64,000 bases of DNA from Alphaproteobacteria bacterium (GTDB lineage: Bacteria > Pseudomonadota > Alphaproteobacteria > Micropepsales > Micropepsaceae): positions 124,001-188,000 of the forward strand of contig JAGWNK010000002.1 in NCBI GenBank assembly GCA_028871345.1, in the 5' to 3' direction. A program made the translations under genes and the position numbers. Below are positions 9,262-17,921 of the stretch, in pieces (within the stretch, counting starts at the first letter, position 1; each line of letters opens with the position of its first letter). The notes below the pieces were generated by a model. The model made no database searches, was not told the DNA's origin, and saw nothing but the letters and a program-made list of their open reading frames with translations.

Positions 9262-9462
9262 TTGGCAGTTCTGACGATCCTGGGGACCCTCGTCTTTGCC
9301 CTGACGATGACGCTCGTTCCGATCATGCCGGCGTGGGGCCGCATGGCGGCGCGCGGCGGACTGCTGCTGGCCTCGGGTGTGCTGTGGCTCGCCGCGGCAT
9401 CGACCGCGGGCGCCGGCGCCGACGTCGCGATCATCCTGCCGATGATGCGGCAGATGAGCTAA
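9262..9462 (+). CDS. Small hydrophobic membrane protein, start region apparently frameshifted
   Basis: The frame encodes up to 66 residues with two membrane segments around GTLVFALTMTLVPIMPAW and GLLLASGVLWLAAAS, ending at 9462 just before the convergent folC stop. The only in-frame start is a TTG at 9262 with no ribosome-binding site. A strong site (AGGGGGGA) followed by ATG stands at 9246, but in a frame that differs by one base; removing a single base from TTT at 9261-9263 would join them into MKFGR-LAVLTILG. The gene is therefore either frameshifted, wrongly sequenced, or started at TTG. No family recognised. Confidence 0.4.
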   Translation: MAVLTILGTLVFALTMTLVPIMPAWGRMAARGGLLLASGVLWLAAASTAGAGADVAIILPMMRQMS

Positions 9463-9467
9463 GACGC

Positions 9468-10775
9468 CTATCCGTTCTGCGCCAGGACCACGCCCGCCAG
9501 GTAAAGTGAGCCGCAGATGAGGATGCGCGGGGGCGGATCCCCCTCGTCGAGGCGCGTCAGCGCGGCGATCTGCATCATGGCGTCATCGAGGCCTTCCGCC
9601 GGGCCGGCATCGAGGCCGGCCGCACGGGCGCGATCGTACAAGGCGCCGGCGCCGAGGCTGGCGCCCTCGCCCGGAATATCGACGGTCAGAACGTGACGGG
9701 CGAGCCCGCGAAACGCCGAGAGAAATCCGACGGCGTCCTTGGTCGTCAGCATGCCGCATATGAGGTAGAGCGGCTTGGGCGAGCGCTCCTCGAAGTCGGC
9801 CATGGCGCGCGCCACGGCGGTGGCCCCGTGCGGATTGTGCCCGCCGTCAAGCCATACCTCGGCGCCTTCGGGCGCGGATTCAACGAGGGGGCCGCGGGTC
9901 AGCCGCTGCAGGCGCGCCGGCCACTCCACCGTGCGCAGGCCGGCCTCGATCGCCGCGTCGCTCGCCCAGTCGGCGTAGCGCAGGCCGGCGATGGCGGTGG
10001 CCGCGTTCTCGATCTGGTGGCGCCCGGCCAGGCGCGGCAGCGGCAAATCGAGCAGGCCCGCCATGTCCTGGTAGACCATGCGCCCGTGCTCCTGGTGGGC
10101 GAAGAAATCCTGACCGAAGGCGGCGACAGGCGCGCCGACGGCATCGGCCCGGCGCAGGATCACGTCGCGCGGCAAATCTTCCTGCGGGCCGACGATCAGC
10201 GGCACGCCCGCCTTGACGATCCCGGCCTTCTCGGCGGCGATGCCTTCGATCGAGGTGCCGAGGAATTCCGCATGGTCGAGGCCGACCGGGGTGACGACCG
10301 TCAGCTTCGGCTTGTCGATGACGTTGGTGGCGTCGTACTTGCCGCCGAGGCCGACCTCCAGCACCAGCGCATCGGCCTTGTGGCGGGCGAAGGCCAGCAG
10401 GGCCGCCGCCGTGGTGATCTCGAAGAAGGTGATGGGCTGGCCGCGATTGACCTCCTCGCATTCCTCGAGCAGCGCCGCCAGGTGCGCCTCGTCGATCAGC
10501 CGGCCGCCCAGGCGGATGCGTTCGTGAAAGCGCACCAGATGCGGCGAGGTATAGACGTGCACCTTCTTGCCGGCGGCTTCCAGCATGGCCCGCGAGAAGG
10601 CGCAGACCGAGCCCTTGCCGTTGGTTCCCGCGACATGGATGACCGGGGGCAGCTTGCGCTCGGGATGGCCGAGATCAGCCAACAGGCGGCGGATGCGGTC
10701 CAGCACCAGGTCGATCTTCTTGGGATGCAGCTTCAGAAGACGGGCCAGGATCGCATCGCTCGAGACGAGCGTCAT
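9468..10775 (-). CDS. folC: Bifunctional folylpolyglutamate synthase/dihydrofolate synthase
   Basis: FolC adds glutamate to dihydropteroate and extends the polyglutamate tail of folates in the cytoplasm. The 435-residue protein has the Mur-ligase ATP loop HVAGTNGKGSVCAF near residues 45-58, and the second family signature YTSPHLVRFHERIR shortly after. ATG 10775 overlaps the accD stop (ATGA), so the two are translationally coupled. The adjacent position of accD and folC downstream of trpFBA is the usual alphaproteobacterial order. Confidence 0.95.
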   Translation of the reverse strand: MTLVSSDAILARLLKLHPKKIDLVLDRIRRLLADLGHPERKLPPVIHVAGTNGKGSVCAFSRAMLEAAGKKVHVYTSPHLVRFHERIRLGGRLIDEAHLAALLEECEEVNRGQPITFFEITTAAALLAFARHKADALVLEVGLGGKYDATNVIDKPKLTVVTPVGLDHAEFLGTSIEGIAAEKAGIVKAGVPLIVGPQEDLPRDVILRRADAVGAPVAAFGQDFFAHQEHGRMVYQDMAGLLDLPLPRLAGRHQIENAATAIAGLRYADWASDAAIEAGLRTVEWPARLQRLTRGPLVESAPEGAEVWLDGGHNPHGATAVARAMADFEERSPKPLYLICGMLTTKDAVGFLSAFRGLARHVLTVDIPGEGASLGAGALYDRARAAGLDAGPAEGLDDAMMQIAALTRLDEGDPPPRILICGSLYLAGVVLAQNG

Positions 10776-11689
10776 GAAGCCGCCTGTTTGCGCGCGATCA
10801 TCGCCGGCGACGGCAGACGGGTGCGCGGCTGCGGCCGTTTCATCAGCAGATGGCAGAGCCTCGACAGCGTCTCGCGCATCTTGTGGCGGTGCACGACCAT
10901 GTCGATCATGCCGTGCTCGAGCAGGAACTCGGCGCGCTGATAGCCTTCCGGCAGCTGCTCGCGCACGGCGTTGGCGGTGACGCGTTGGCCGGCGAAGCCG
11001 ATCAGAGCATTGGGCTCGGCGATGTGGACGTCGCCCAGCATGCCGTAGGATGCGCTGACGCCGCCGGTGGTCGGATCGGTGAGCACGACGATGTAGGGCA
11101 CGCCCGCCTCGCGCAGCATGTCGACGGCAATGGTGACGCGCGGCAGCTGCATCAGCGACAGCACGCCTTCCTGCATGCGCGCGCCGCCGGAAGCGACGAA
11201 CAGGATGAAGGGGCGCCCCTCCTCCGCCGCGGCGCGCATGGCCTCGATCAGCGCCTCGCCGACACCCATGCCGAGCGAACCGCCCATGAAGTCGAAGGGC
11301 TGCACCGCGACCATCACCGGCAGGGCGTCGATGGTGCCGCGGGCGGCGGCGATGGCCTCGATGCGCCCCGTCTTGGCGCGGGCGTCCTTCAGGCGGTCGG
11401 AATAGCGCTTCTCGTCGCGGAAGCGCAGCGGATCGGCGGGAACCTCGGGCGTCACCAGCTCCTCGAACGAGCCGGCGTCGAAGGTCGCTTCGAAGCGCTC
11501 CTTGGGGCCGATGCGCAGGTGATGGCCGCATTGCGGACAGACGTTGAGCGCCGCCGCCAGATCGCGGTGGAAGATCATCTCGCCGCAGGCGGAGCACTTG
11601 CGCCACAGATTGTCGGGCGTCTGGTTGGTCTGGACCGCCGACATCAGGCCTTTGATCCGCGGGCGGACGAAGTTCGTGAGCCAGTTCAT
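10772..11689 (-). CDS. accD: Acetyl-CoA carboxylase carboxyltransferase subunit beta
   Basis: AccD forms with AccA the carboxyltransferase that makes malonyl-CoA for fatty acid synthesis. The 305-residue protein has the N-terminal zinc ribbon (CSAC at about 32-35 and CPQC about 20 residues later) that is specific to the bacterial beta subunit, followed by the crotonase-like carboxyltransferase core with ASGGARMQEG. ATG 11689 gives the normal MNWLTNFVRP start. It is separated from trpA by 185 bases, in which I see no gene, and overlaps folC by four bases. Confidence 0.96.
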   Translation of the reverse strand: MNWLTNFVRPRIKGLMSAVQTNQTPDNLWRKCSACGEMIFHRDLAAALNVCPQCGHHLRIGPKERFEATFDAGSFEELVTPEVPADPLRFRDEKRYSDRLKDARAKTGRIEAIAAARGTIDALPVMVAVQPFDFMGGSLGMGVGEALIEAMRAAAEEGRPFILFVASGGARMQEGVLSLMQLPRVTIAVDMLREAGVPYIVVLTDPTTGGVSASYGMLGDVHIAEPNALIGFAGQRVTANAVREQLPEGYQRAEFLLEHGMIDMVVHRHKMRETLSRLCHLLMKRPQPRTRLPSPAMIARKQAAS

Positions 11690-11874
11690 GATGTCATCTT
11701 AGCTCCACTGCCACGGCCCGCCTAGTGCCGCCTGCCATTCCCGGCCAGCATGAAGCGCTTCATGCGAGGGAAGGGAAATCCAGAAACCATCACAACACAT
11801 CGATTCCCTTCCCCTCGTCTTGCTGACGCAAGGCTCGGCCGGTGATGACAAACAAGAATGTTCAAGAATGGCAA

Positions 11875-12668
11875 TCACTGTCGCGCCTCGTGCACCGCCT
11901 TGGCCAGCGCGGCGCAATAGGCGGCAATCTGATCGGGCGAAGCACCGGCCGCGATATGCTCGACGATCGCCGATCCGACCACCGCCGCGTCGGCAAGGCG
12001 GGCGATCTCGGCGGCCTGTTCGGACGTCTTGATGCCGAAGCCGACGGCGCAGGGCAGCGCGCTCTGCGCCTTGAGGCGCGCCAGCGCCGCCTTCACGTCG
12101 GAACCGTCGAAGGTCTTGCTGCCGGTGACGCCGGCGATCGAGACATAATAGAGAAAGCCGCCCGCGCCGTTGAGCACGGTGCGCAGGCGGTCGGCGTCGG
12201 TCGTCGGCGTGGCCAGGCGCACGATGTCGATGCCGTGCGCGGCGGCCGGCACGCGCAGCACCTCGTCCTCTTCGGGCGGCAGATCGACCGTGATGAGGCC
12301 GTCGACGCCCGCCTCGCCGGCATCCTTGGCGAAGCGCGCCGTGCCGTATTTGTGGATGGGATTGTAGTAACCCATCAGCACGACGGGCGTGCGCTCGTCC
12401 TTCTTGCGGAAGCGGCGCACCAGGTCGAGCACCTTGACGAGCGTCATGCCGGACTTCAGCGCGCGCTGCGAAGAGGCCTGGATCACCGGGCCGTCGGCCA
12501 TGGGGTCTGAGAACGGCACGCCGAGCTCGATCAAGTCGGCGCCCGCCGCAGGCAGACGTTCGAGCAGCGCCAGCGTGGCGTCGCTGTTGGGATCGCCAGC
12601 GGTGATGAACGGCACGAACGCCGCGCGGTTGGCGGATTTGAGCTCGGCAAAGCGGGAGGAAATGCGGC

Positions 12669-12672
<4 letters not shown>
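11875..12672 (-). CDS. trpA: Tryptophan synthase alpha subunit
   Basis: TrpA cleaves indole-3-glycerol phosphate to indole and glyceraldehyde 3-phosphate within the TrpAB complex. The 265-residue TIM-barrel protein has the family signature [14 protein letters not shown] (catalytic Glu near 50, Asp near 61) and FITAGDP. The ATG at 12672 overlaps the trpB stop (ATGA). It is the last gene of the trpF-trpB-trpA set. Confidence 0.96.
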
Positions 12673-13876
<1,204 letters not shown>

Positions 13877-13880
<4 letters not shown>

Positions 13881-14533
13881 GTAGGGGCCTCCACAGAGCC
13901 GCGGGCCGCCGAAACGAACGCCGCGATGAGATCGGGATTCTTGACGCCGGGCGCGCTCTCCACGCCCGACGATACGTCGACGGCCGACGCGTCTGCCCCG
14001 GCGACGGCGCGCGCCACGTTGACGGGCGTCAGGCCGCCGGCCAGGAACCAAGGCCGCGTGAAAGTCCGTCCGCGGAGCAACTGCCAGTCGAACGGCGCCC
14101 CATGGCCGCCCGGACGCGCCGCGCCGTCCGGCGCCCTGGCGTCGAACAGCAGCATGTCGGCCACCGGCTCGAAGGCGCGTGCGGCCGCCAGGTCGCCGCC
14201 GTCCGCCACGGGCACGGCCTTGATCACGGCGACCTGGAAACGGCTCTTCAGCGCGGCGGCGCGCGCGGGGCTCTCGCCGCCGTGGAGCTGGAGAAAATCG
14301 GGCCGCACGGCCTCGATGGCGGCCCCGATCAACGCGTCGTCGGCGTCGGCCACCAGCGCCACCAGTCGAAGCCGTCCGCGCAGCCGCCCGGACAAAGCGC
14401 GCGCCGCCTCGAACGTCAGGTGCCGGGGGGAGCGGGGATGGAAGACCAGGCCGCCGAAATCGGCTCCGGCCCGCACCGCCGCGTCGGCCGCCTCGACGGT
14501 GTTGATCCCGCAAATCTTAACCAGGATGGCCAT
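13877..14533 (-). CDS. trpF: Phosphoribosylanthranilate isomerase
   Basis: TrpF carries out the Amadori rearrangement of phosphoribosylanthranilate in tryptophan synthesis. The 218-residue (beta-alpha)8 protein starts with VKICGIN (catalytic Cys near residue 7) and has the phosphate-binding [11 protein letters not shown] and DVSSGVE loops near the end. ATG 14533 is preferred to upstream in-frame codons because it gives the conserved [10 protein letters not shown] start. It is the first gene of the coupled trpFBA unit; trpE, trpD and trpC are not in the window. Confidence 0.95.
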
Positions 14534-14590
14534 GAGGCGGGCCTTATGGCCGCCACCGGTGGGGAAATCAAGCAAAGCTGCTGTGATTGC

Positions 14591-15307
14591 TTAAGGTCTT
14601 GCCGCGCCTAGCTCTTCTGCGATGAGTCGCGCCGCCGAGGCTGGGTCGGCCGCGGCGGTGATCGGGCGGCCGACGACCAGGATGTCGGCGCCCGCCGCGC
14701 GGGCCGCGGCCGGGGTCATGACGCGGCGCTGGTCGGCCAAATCGGCCCCGGCAGGACGGATGCCGGGCACGGCGGTCAGGAAGTCCGCCCCTGCCGCTTT
14801 TCGAACCATGCCGATTTCGTGGGCGCTGCACACCACCCCGTCGGCGCCCGACTCCTTGGCCAGGCCGGCCAGGCGGGTGGCCTGCTCGCCCGCCGGCGTC
14901 GCCTGTCCGACGGCCGTCAAAGCCGAATCATCGAGACTCGTCAGAACCGTAACGGCGAGGAGCAGCGGACGAGGATAGATGTCGGCGATCGCATCGGCCG
15001 CGGCGCGGATCATTCCGCCGCCGCCCGATGCATGCACATTGAAGATCCTCACGCCGAGCATCGCGATGGCGCGCGAAGCTCCCGCTACTGTGTTGGGAAT
15101 GTCGTGAAATTTGACGTCGGCGAAAACCGGAAGACCGGTTTGGGTTACACGACGGACAGCATCAGGTCCGAGCGCCGTAATGAATTCGAGTCCAACCTTC
15201 AATCCGCCGACGTAAGGCTTCACCGCCTCGGCGATGGCCAAAGCACGCGCGAGGTCGGGCGTGTCGAGCGCCACGAAGACAGGATTGGGGAAGAGCGCCG
15301 AAGTCAA
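14591..15307 (-). CDS. pyrF: Orotidine 5'-phosphate decarboxylase
   Basis: PyrF makes UMP from OMP. The 238-residue protein has the catalytic cluster VFADVKFHDIPNTV (Lys-Asp pair) near residues 60-74 and the phosphate loop VVGRPITAA near the end. The start codon is TTG at 15305-15307, preceded by AAAGG six bases upstream; no ATG is available at a sensible position. It lies between ihfB and trpF, as in many alphaproteobacteria. The spacer to trpF (57 bases) has no clear terminator. Confidence 0.95.
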   Translation of the reverse strand: MTSALFPNPVFVALDTPDLARALAIAEAVKPYVGGLKVGLEFITALGPDAVRRVTQTGLPVFADVKFHDIPNTVAGASRAIAMLGVRIFNVHASGGGGMIRAAADAIADIYPRPLLLAVTVLTSLDDSALTAVGQATPAGEQATRLAGLAKESGADGVVCSAHEIGMVRKAAGADFLTAVPGIRPAGADLADQRRVMTPAAARAAGADILVVGRPITAAADPASAARLIAEELGAARP

Positions 15308-15333
15308 ATAAAGCCTTTCACATCAACACTATC

Positions 15334-15351
15334 GGCGCGCACTGGCGCGCC
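15334..15351 (-). terminator. GC-rich hairpin after ihfB
   Basis: A perfect seven-pair hairpin (GGCGCGC, loop ACTG, GCGCGCC) abuts the ihfB stop. No T-run follows in the ihfB direction, so it may only reduce transcription into pyrF or stabilise the ihfB message. Confidence 0.35.
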
Positions 15352-15645
15352 TCAGGCGCCGCCCTCGTGACCGTTCAGCCGTTCGCGCAATTCCTTGCCG
15401 GTGCGAAAGAACGGCGCGCGCTTCTCATCGACGGAAACCGGTTCGCCCGTGCGAGGGTTGCGACCCATGCGCGCCGGTCGAACCTTTACAGAGAAGGCGC
15501 CAAACCCGCGAAGTTCCACACGATGTCCTTCGGAGAGCGCCTTCGTGATGCGGTCGAGCACCGTCGACACGATCCGCTCCACGTCACGATGATAAAGATG
15601 CGGATAGCGTGCGGTCAGTTGTGCCACCAGTTCGGACTTGATCAT
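15352..15645 (-). CDS. ihfB: Integration host factor subunit beta
   Basis: IhfB pairs with IhfA to bind and sharply bend DNA at WATCAANNNNTTR-like sites. The 97-residue protein has the HU/IHF fold: [10 protein letters not shown] start, [13 protein letters not shown] strand, and the DNA-inserting arm with [10 protein letters not shown], where the proline intercalates. ATG 15645 follows GGCGAAGGGG. Its normal upstream neighbour is rpsA; here about 3.3 kb carrying PEP-CTERM genes separates them. IHF-like sites occur in the PEP-CTERM promoters next door. Confidence 0.95.
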   Translation of the reverse strand: MIKSELVAQLTARYPHLYHRDVERIVSTVLDRITKALSEGHRVELRGFGAFSVKVRPARMGRNPRTGEPVSVDEKRAPFFRTGKELRERLNGHEGGA

Positions 15646-15862
15646 CCCCTTCGCCCCTAGGAAGACGGTTCGCAAAAAACCGCCTCACAGATGTTAACCC
15701 TGTCAGAGCCGCGCCCGGCCGTCAACGGGAAGCCACTGAATTAGCAGGATTTTCCAGAAATGTGTCGGAAATCACTCAGGCGGCGTGAAAATGTAGCAGC
15801 GGCTGGTTACCGGGGTCAGGCGCCGGGAGGCAAACGCCGCCGCAGCCCGACCGTAAACGAAG

Positions 15863-15879
15863 TGTAAAGACGGATTACA
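15863..15879. promoter_or_regulatory. Inverted repeat A upstream of PEP-CTERM gene 1 (candidate PrsR site)
   Basis: TGTAA-N7-TTACA; the palindrome extends by one more pair to GTGTAA/TTACAC. It lies 112 bases (start to start) before the -24 box at 15975 and 43 bases before repeat B. The same arrangement is found before PEP-CTERM gene 2. Assignment to PrsR is inference. Confidence 0.6.
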
Positions 15880-15905
15880 CCGCCGGCGTCACGTTCAATG
15901 CCAAA

Positions 15906-15922
15906 TGTAAAGTTCCGTGACA
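15906..15922. promoter_or_regulatory. Inverted repeat B upstream of PEP-CTERM gene 1 (candidate PrsR site)
   Basis: TGTAA-N7-TGACA, followed directly by CTGGTAACCCT, a sequence also conserved after the equivalent repeat of gene 2. It starts 69 bases before the -24 box. The 43-base offset from repeat A is about four helical turns, so both repeats would face the same side of the DNA. Confidence 0.6.
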
Positions 15923-15956
15923 CTGGTAACCCTCTGTCCATCTTCGGCCCCTGGCG

Positions 15957-15969
15957 AATCAGGGGGATT
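15957..15969 (+). promoter_or_regulatory. Possible IHF site before sigma-54 promoter 1
   Basis: AATCAGGGGGATT partly matches the IHF consensus WATCAANNNNTTR (three mismatches). It is weak alone, but it starts 18 bases before the -24 box, exactly as the perfect match does at gene 2. It also overlaps a small inverted repeat (CCCCTG/CAGGGG, 15948-15965). Confidence 0.3.
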
Positions 15970-15974
15970 TCGTC

Positions 15975-15991
15975 TGGCCCGCTCCTTGCTC
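15975..15991 (+). promoter_or_regulatory. Sigma-54 promoter of PEP-CTERM gene 1
   Basis: TGGCCCGCTCCTTGCTC fits the sigma-54 consensus TGGCACG-N4-TTGCW at all but one position, with the invariant GG and GC 12 bases apart. Transcription would start near 16003, leaving an untranslated leader of about 40 bases with a ribosome-binding site. Confidence 0.85.
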
Positions 15992-16044
15992 TCTTTACCC
16001 GTGAGGCTGGTGCGCCCCGGCACGTCCGGGGTCTTGGGAGAACT

Positions 16045-16716
16045 ATGACCATGGGTATCCGTTCGACATGGGTCGCGGCGGCGGCCATCCTGGTGGCTGG
16101 GTTCGCCACTGTGGCACCGGCACAGGCGACGTCCATCACCTATGATTTCACGATCGACGGCTGCACGTCAGGCTGCGGCGCCACGAACTACGGCACCGTC
16201 ACGGTCACCGACCTGACCGGGGGCGGCGTCGATGTCAGCCTGTCGCTGATCAGTTCGGCCGGTCTTTGGTCCACCGGCGCACTGGATAACCAGCAGCTGG
16301 ACTTCAACCTGAAAAGCGTATCGGGCCTGACCATTACGGGCCTTCCCAGCGGCTGGAGCTACTCCACGGGGACATACCTCGTGCATGGCGGGTTCGGCAC
16401 GTTCAACGTGGCACTGTCCTGCGGCACGACCTGCGGAAAGAACAAGGGCGTGTACGACACCTTCCCGCTGGACTTCCACATCACCAACAAGTCGGTCACG
16501 ACCTCGTCGTTCTTGATCGGCACCGGCTCGACCAACGACGCCTATTTCGTGGCCGACATCAGCAACACGGCCGGCAAGAACACCTATACGGGCCGCATCG
16601 GCGCCACGCTCGGCGACAGCACAGACGTTCCGGAACCGGCGACGCTGGCACTCCTCGGGGCCGGCCTGGCGGGCATGGGCGCGATGCGCCGCCGCCGCAA
16701 GGCGAAGACGGCCTGA
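16045..16716 (+). CDS. PEP-CTERM sorting domain protein 1
   Basis: A 223-residue exported protein that should be processed by exosortase A. It has a signal peptide (VAAAAILVAGFATVAPAQA), a beta-rich central domain starting YDFTIDG with paired cysteine motifs (CTSGCG and SCGTTCG), and at the end the full sorting signal: VPEPA, a hydrophobic segment (LALLGAGLAGMGA) and a basic tail (MRRRRKAK). GGGAG precedes ATG 16045; an ATG two codons later is an alternative. Its own sigma-54 promoter and a terminator make it monocistronic. The paralogue 255 bases downstream has the same architecture. The function of the mature domain is unknown; surface or matrix protein is the likely role. Confidence 0.92.
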   Translation: MTMGIRSTWVAAAAILVAGFATVAPAQATSITYDFTIDGCTSGCGATNYGTVTVTDLTGGGVDVSLSLISSAGLWSTGALDNQQLDFNLKSVSGLTITGLPSGWSYSTGTYLVHGGFGTFNVALSCGTTCGKNKGVYDTFPLDFHITNKSVTTSSFLIGTGSTNDAYFVADISNTAGKNTYTGRIGATLGDSTDVPEPATLALLGAGLAGMGAMRRRRKAKTA

Positions 16717-16734
16717 GGCATGCGACTTTGATCT

Positions 16735-16773
16735 GCGAACGGCGGCTCCAAAGCGCCGCCGGCTCGCGTTTTT
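16735..16773 (+). terminator. Rho-independent terminator of PEP-CTERM gene 1
   Basis: The stem GGCGGC/GCCGCC, extended by GCGA/TCGC across a small internal loop, is followed by five T residues. It separates the gene from the promoter of its tandem copy. Confidence 0.7.
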
Positions 16774-16796
16774 AGGCGGCATCACGACAGGCTCGA

Positions 16797-16813
16797 TGTA
16801 AAGGTGGATTACA
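16797..16813. promoter_or_regulatory. Inverted repeat A upstream of PEP-CTERM gene 2 (candidate PrsR site)
   Basis: TGTAA-N7-TTACA, 111 bases (start to start) before the -24 box at 16908. The following GGATTACA and GCG context is also shared with repeat A of gene 1. Confidence 0.6.
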
Positions 16814-16839
16814 GCGCCTGCGCCTGTAGTGGCTGGGAG

Positions 16840-16856
16840 TGTAAACCGGGCTGACA
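16840..16856. promoter_or_regulatory. Inverted repeat B upstream of PEP-CTERM gene 2 (candidate PrsR site)
   Basis: TGTAA-N7-TGACA, again exactly 43 bases after repeat A and followed by ATGGTAACCCT. It starts 68 bases before the -24 box. Confidence 0.6.
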
Positions 16857-16889
16857 ATGGTAACCCTGGGGTCATGTTCAACCCTTTGA

Positions 16890-16902
16890 AATCAAGGGGT
16901 TG
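16890..16902 (+). promoter_or_regulatory. IHF-binding site before sigma-54 promoter 2
   Basis: AATCAAGGGGTTG matches the IHF consensus WATCAANNNNTTR at every position. It starts 18 bases before the -24 box, between the promoter and the inverted repeats, where IHF bends DNA at many sigma-54 promoters. Confidence 0.5.
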
Positions 16903-16907
16903 GGGCC

Positions 16908-16924
16908 TGGCCCGCTCCTTGCTC
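16908..16924 (+). promoter_or_regulatory. Sigma-54 promoter of PEP-CTERM gene 2
   Basis: TGGCCCGCTCCTTGCTC is identical to promoter 1 over 17 bases, although the surrounding DNA has diverged, which argues for selection on the site. Transcription would start near 16936. Confidence 0.85.
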
Positions 16925-16970
16925 GGTTTGCAGCGGATTGGCGTGCCCCTGAGGGGGGTGTTGGGAGAGC

Positions 16971-17654
16971 ATGATGGGGACGCGTTCGAAATGGATTGCT
17001 GCCGCGGCAGCCCTGGCAGCTGGGCTGGCGGTTCAGTTCGCGACCGTTGCGCCCGCTCAAGCCTCGGTTTTGACGTACGATTTCACGATCGACGGATGTT
17101 CGTCGGGCTGCGGCGCGACCGACTACGGCACGATCACGGTCACCGACCGCGCGGGGAACGCGGGCGTCGACGTCAGCCTGACGCTGATCAGCTCGGCCGG
17201 GCTGTGGTCCACGGGCGCGCTGGACAATCAGCAGCTGATCTTCAACCTGGCCAGCGTCTCGGGATTGACGATCACGGGCCTGCCGACGGGCTGGAGCTCT
17301 TCAACCGGATCTTTCACCCCCAAGGGCGGCTTCGGAACCTTCGACGTGGCGCTGTCGTGCGGCTCGACCTGCGGCAAGAGCGCCGGCGTCTACAAGACGT
17401 TCCCGCTGACCTTCTCGATCACGACCGCATCGGTCCACACCTCGTCTTTCCTGATCGGCACCGGTTCGACCAACAACGCCTATTTCGTGGCCGACATCAG
17501 CAACAGGGTCGGGAGCAAGACCTACACGGGCCGCATCGGCGCGACCTTGCATCACCATGTCGTTCCGGAGCCGGCTACGCTGGCGCTGCTTGGCGCGGGC
17601 CTGGCCGGGATGGGCGCCATGCGCCGCCGCAAGAAAGCCAAAGCGGCCGCCTGA
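16971..17654 (+). CDS. PEP-CTERM sorting domain protein 2 (tandem paralogue)
   Basis: A 227-residue exported protein closely similar to PEP-CTERM protein 1 along its whole length: signal peptide ending near APAQAS, YDFTIDG start, CSSGCG and SCGSTCG cysteine pairs, LIGTGSTN near the C-terminus, and the sorting signal VPEPA, hydrophobic stretch, RRRKKAK. It differs before the sorting motif, where it has HHHV instead of DSTD. The start is one of two adjacent ATG codons (16971 or 16974) after GGGAG. Own sigma-54 promoter and terminator. Likely substrate of the exosortase encoded at 37.7-39.2 kb; molecular role of the mature protein unknown. Confidence 0.92.
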   Translation: MMGTRSKWIAAAAALAAGLAVQFATVAPAQASVLTYDFTIDGCSSGCGATDYGTITVTDRAGNAGVDVSLTLISSAGLWSTGALDNQQLIFNLASVSGLTITGLPTGWSSSTGSFTPKGGFGTFDVALSCGSTCGKSAGVYKTFPLTFSITTASVHTSSFLIGTGSTNNAYFVADISNRVGSKTYTGRIGATLHHHVVPEPATLALLGAGLAGMGAMRRRKKAKAAA

Positions 17655-17681
17655 GGCAGCGTCCAACAAGGACATCCACGA

Positions 17682-17706
17682 CGGCGGCTGCGGCCGCCGT
17701 TTTTTC
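17682..17706 (+). terminator. Rho-independent terminator of PEP-CTERM gene 2
   Basis: Perfect eight-pair stem ACGGCGGC/GCCGCCGT with loop TGCG, followed by five more T residues. Confidence 0.85.
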
Positions 17707-17816
17707 GGTTCGCGACAATTCGCGGCTCCCAATCAACGCGGCGTAAGGATAATTGCGGATAATCGATTCCAGCGGCCGGGATTATTTGTCCCGACGCGTT
17801 TGATGCCGGTGACTCC

Positions 17817-17915
17817 GTGTTCCAGCTTGTCCAGCAGCAGGCCTCTGAATGGGCCCCTTACCTGATCGGCGCAGCTCTCGCCGTGTCGTTCCTGGCGGCC
17901 TGCGGGCTCCTCTAG
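17817..17915 (+). CDS. Possible 32-residue membrane peptide
   Basis: From a GTG at 17817 the frame gives a short polar start and one hydrophobic helix (YLIGAALAVSFLAACGLL) before a TAG at 17913. No good ribosome-binding site is visible and no family is recognised. It is reported because the hydrophobic pattern is coherent and the stretch is otherwise empty. Confidence 0.25.
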   Translation: MFQLVQQQASEWAPYLIGAALAVSFLAACGLL

Positions 17916-17921
17916 GGAACG

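Noticed and set aside
11690-11874. Possible gene in the accD-trpA spacer
   Set aside because: Open frames there are continuations of shadow frames, with no ribosome-binding site or recognisable sequence.
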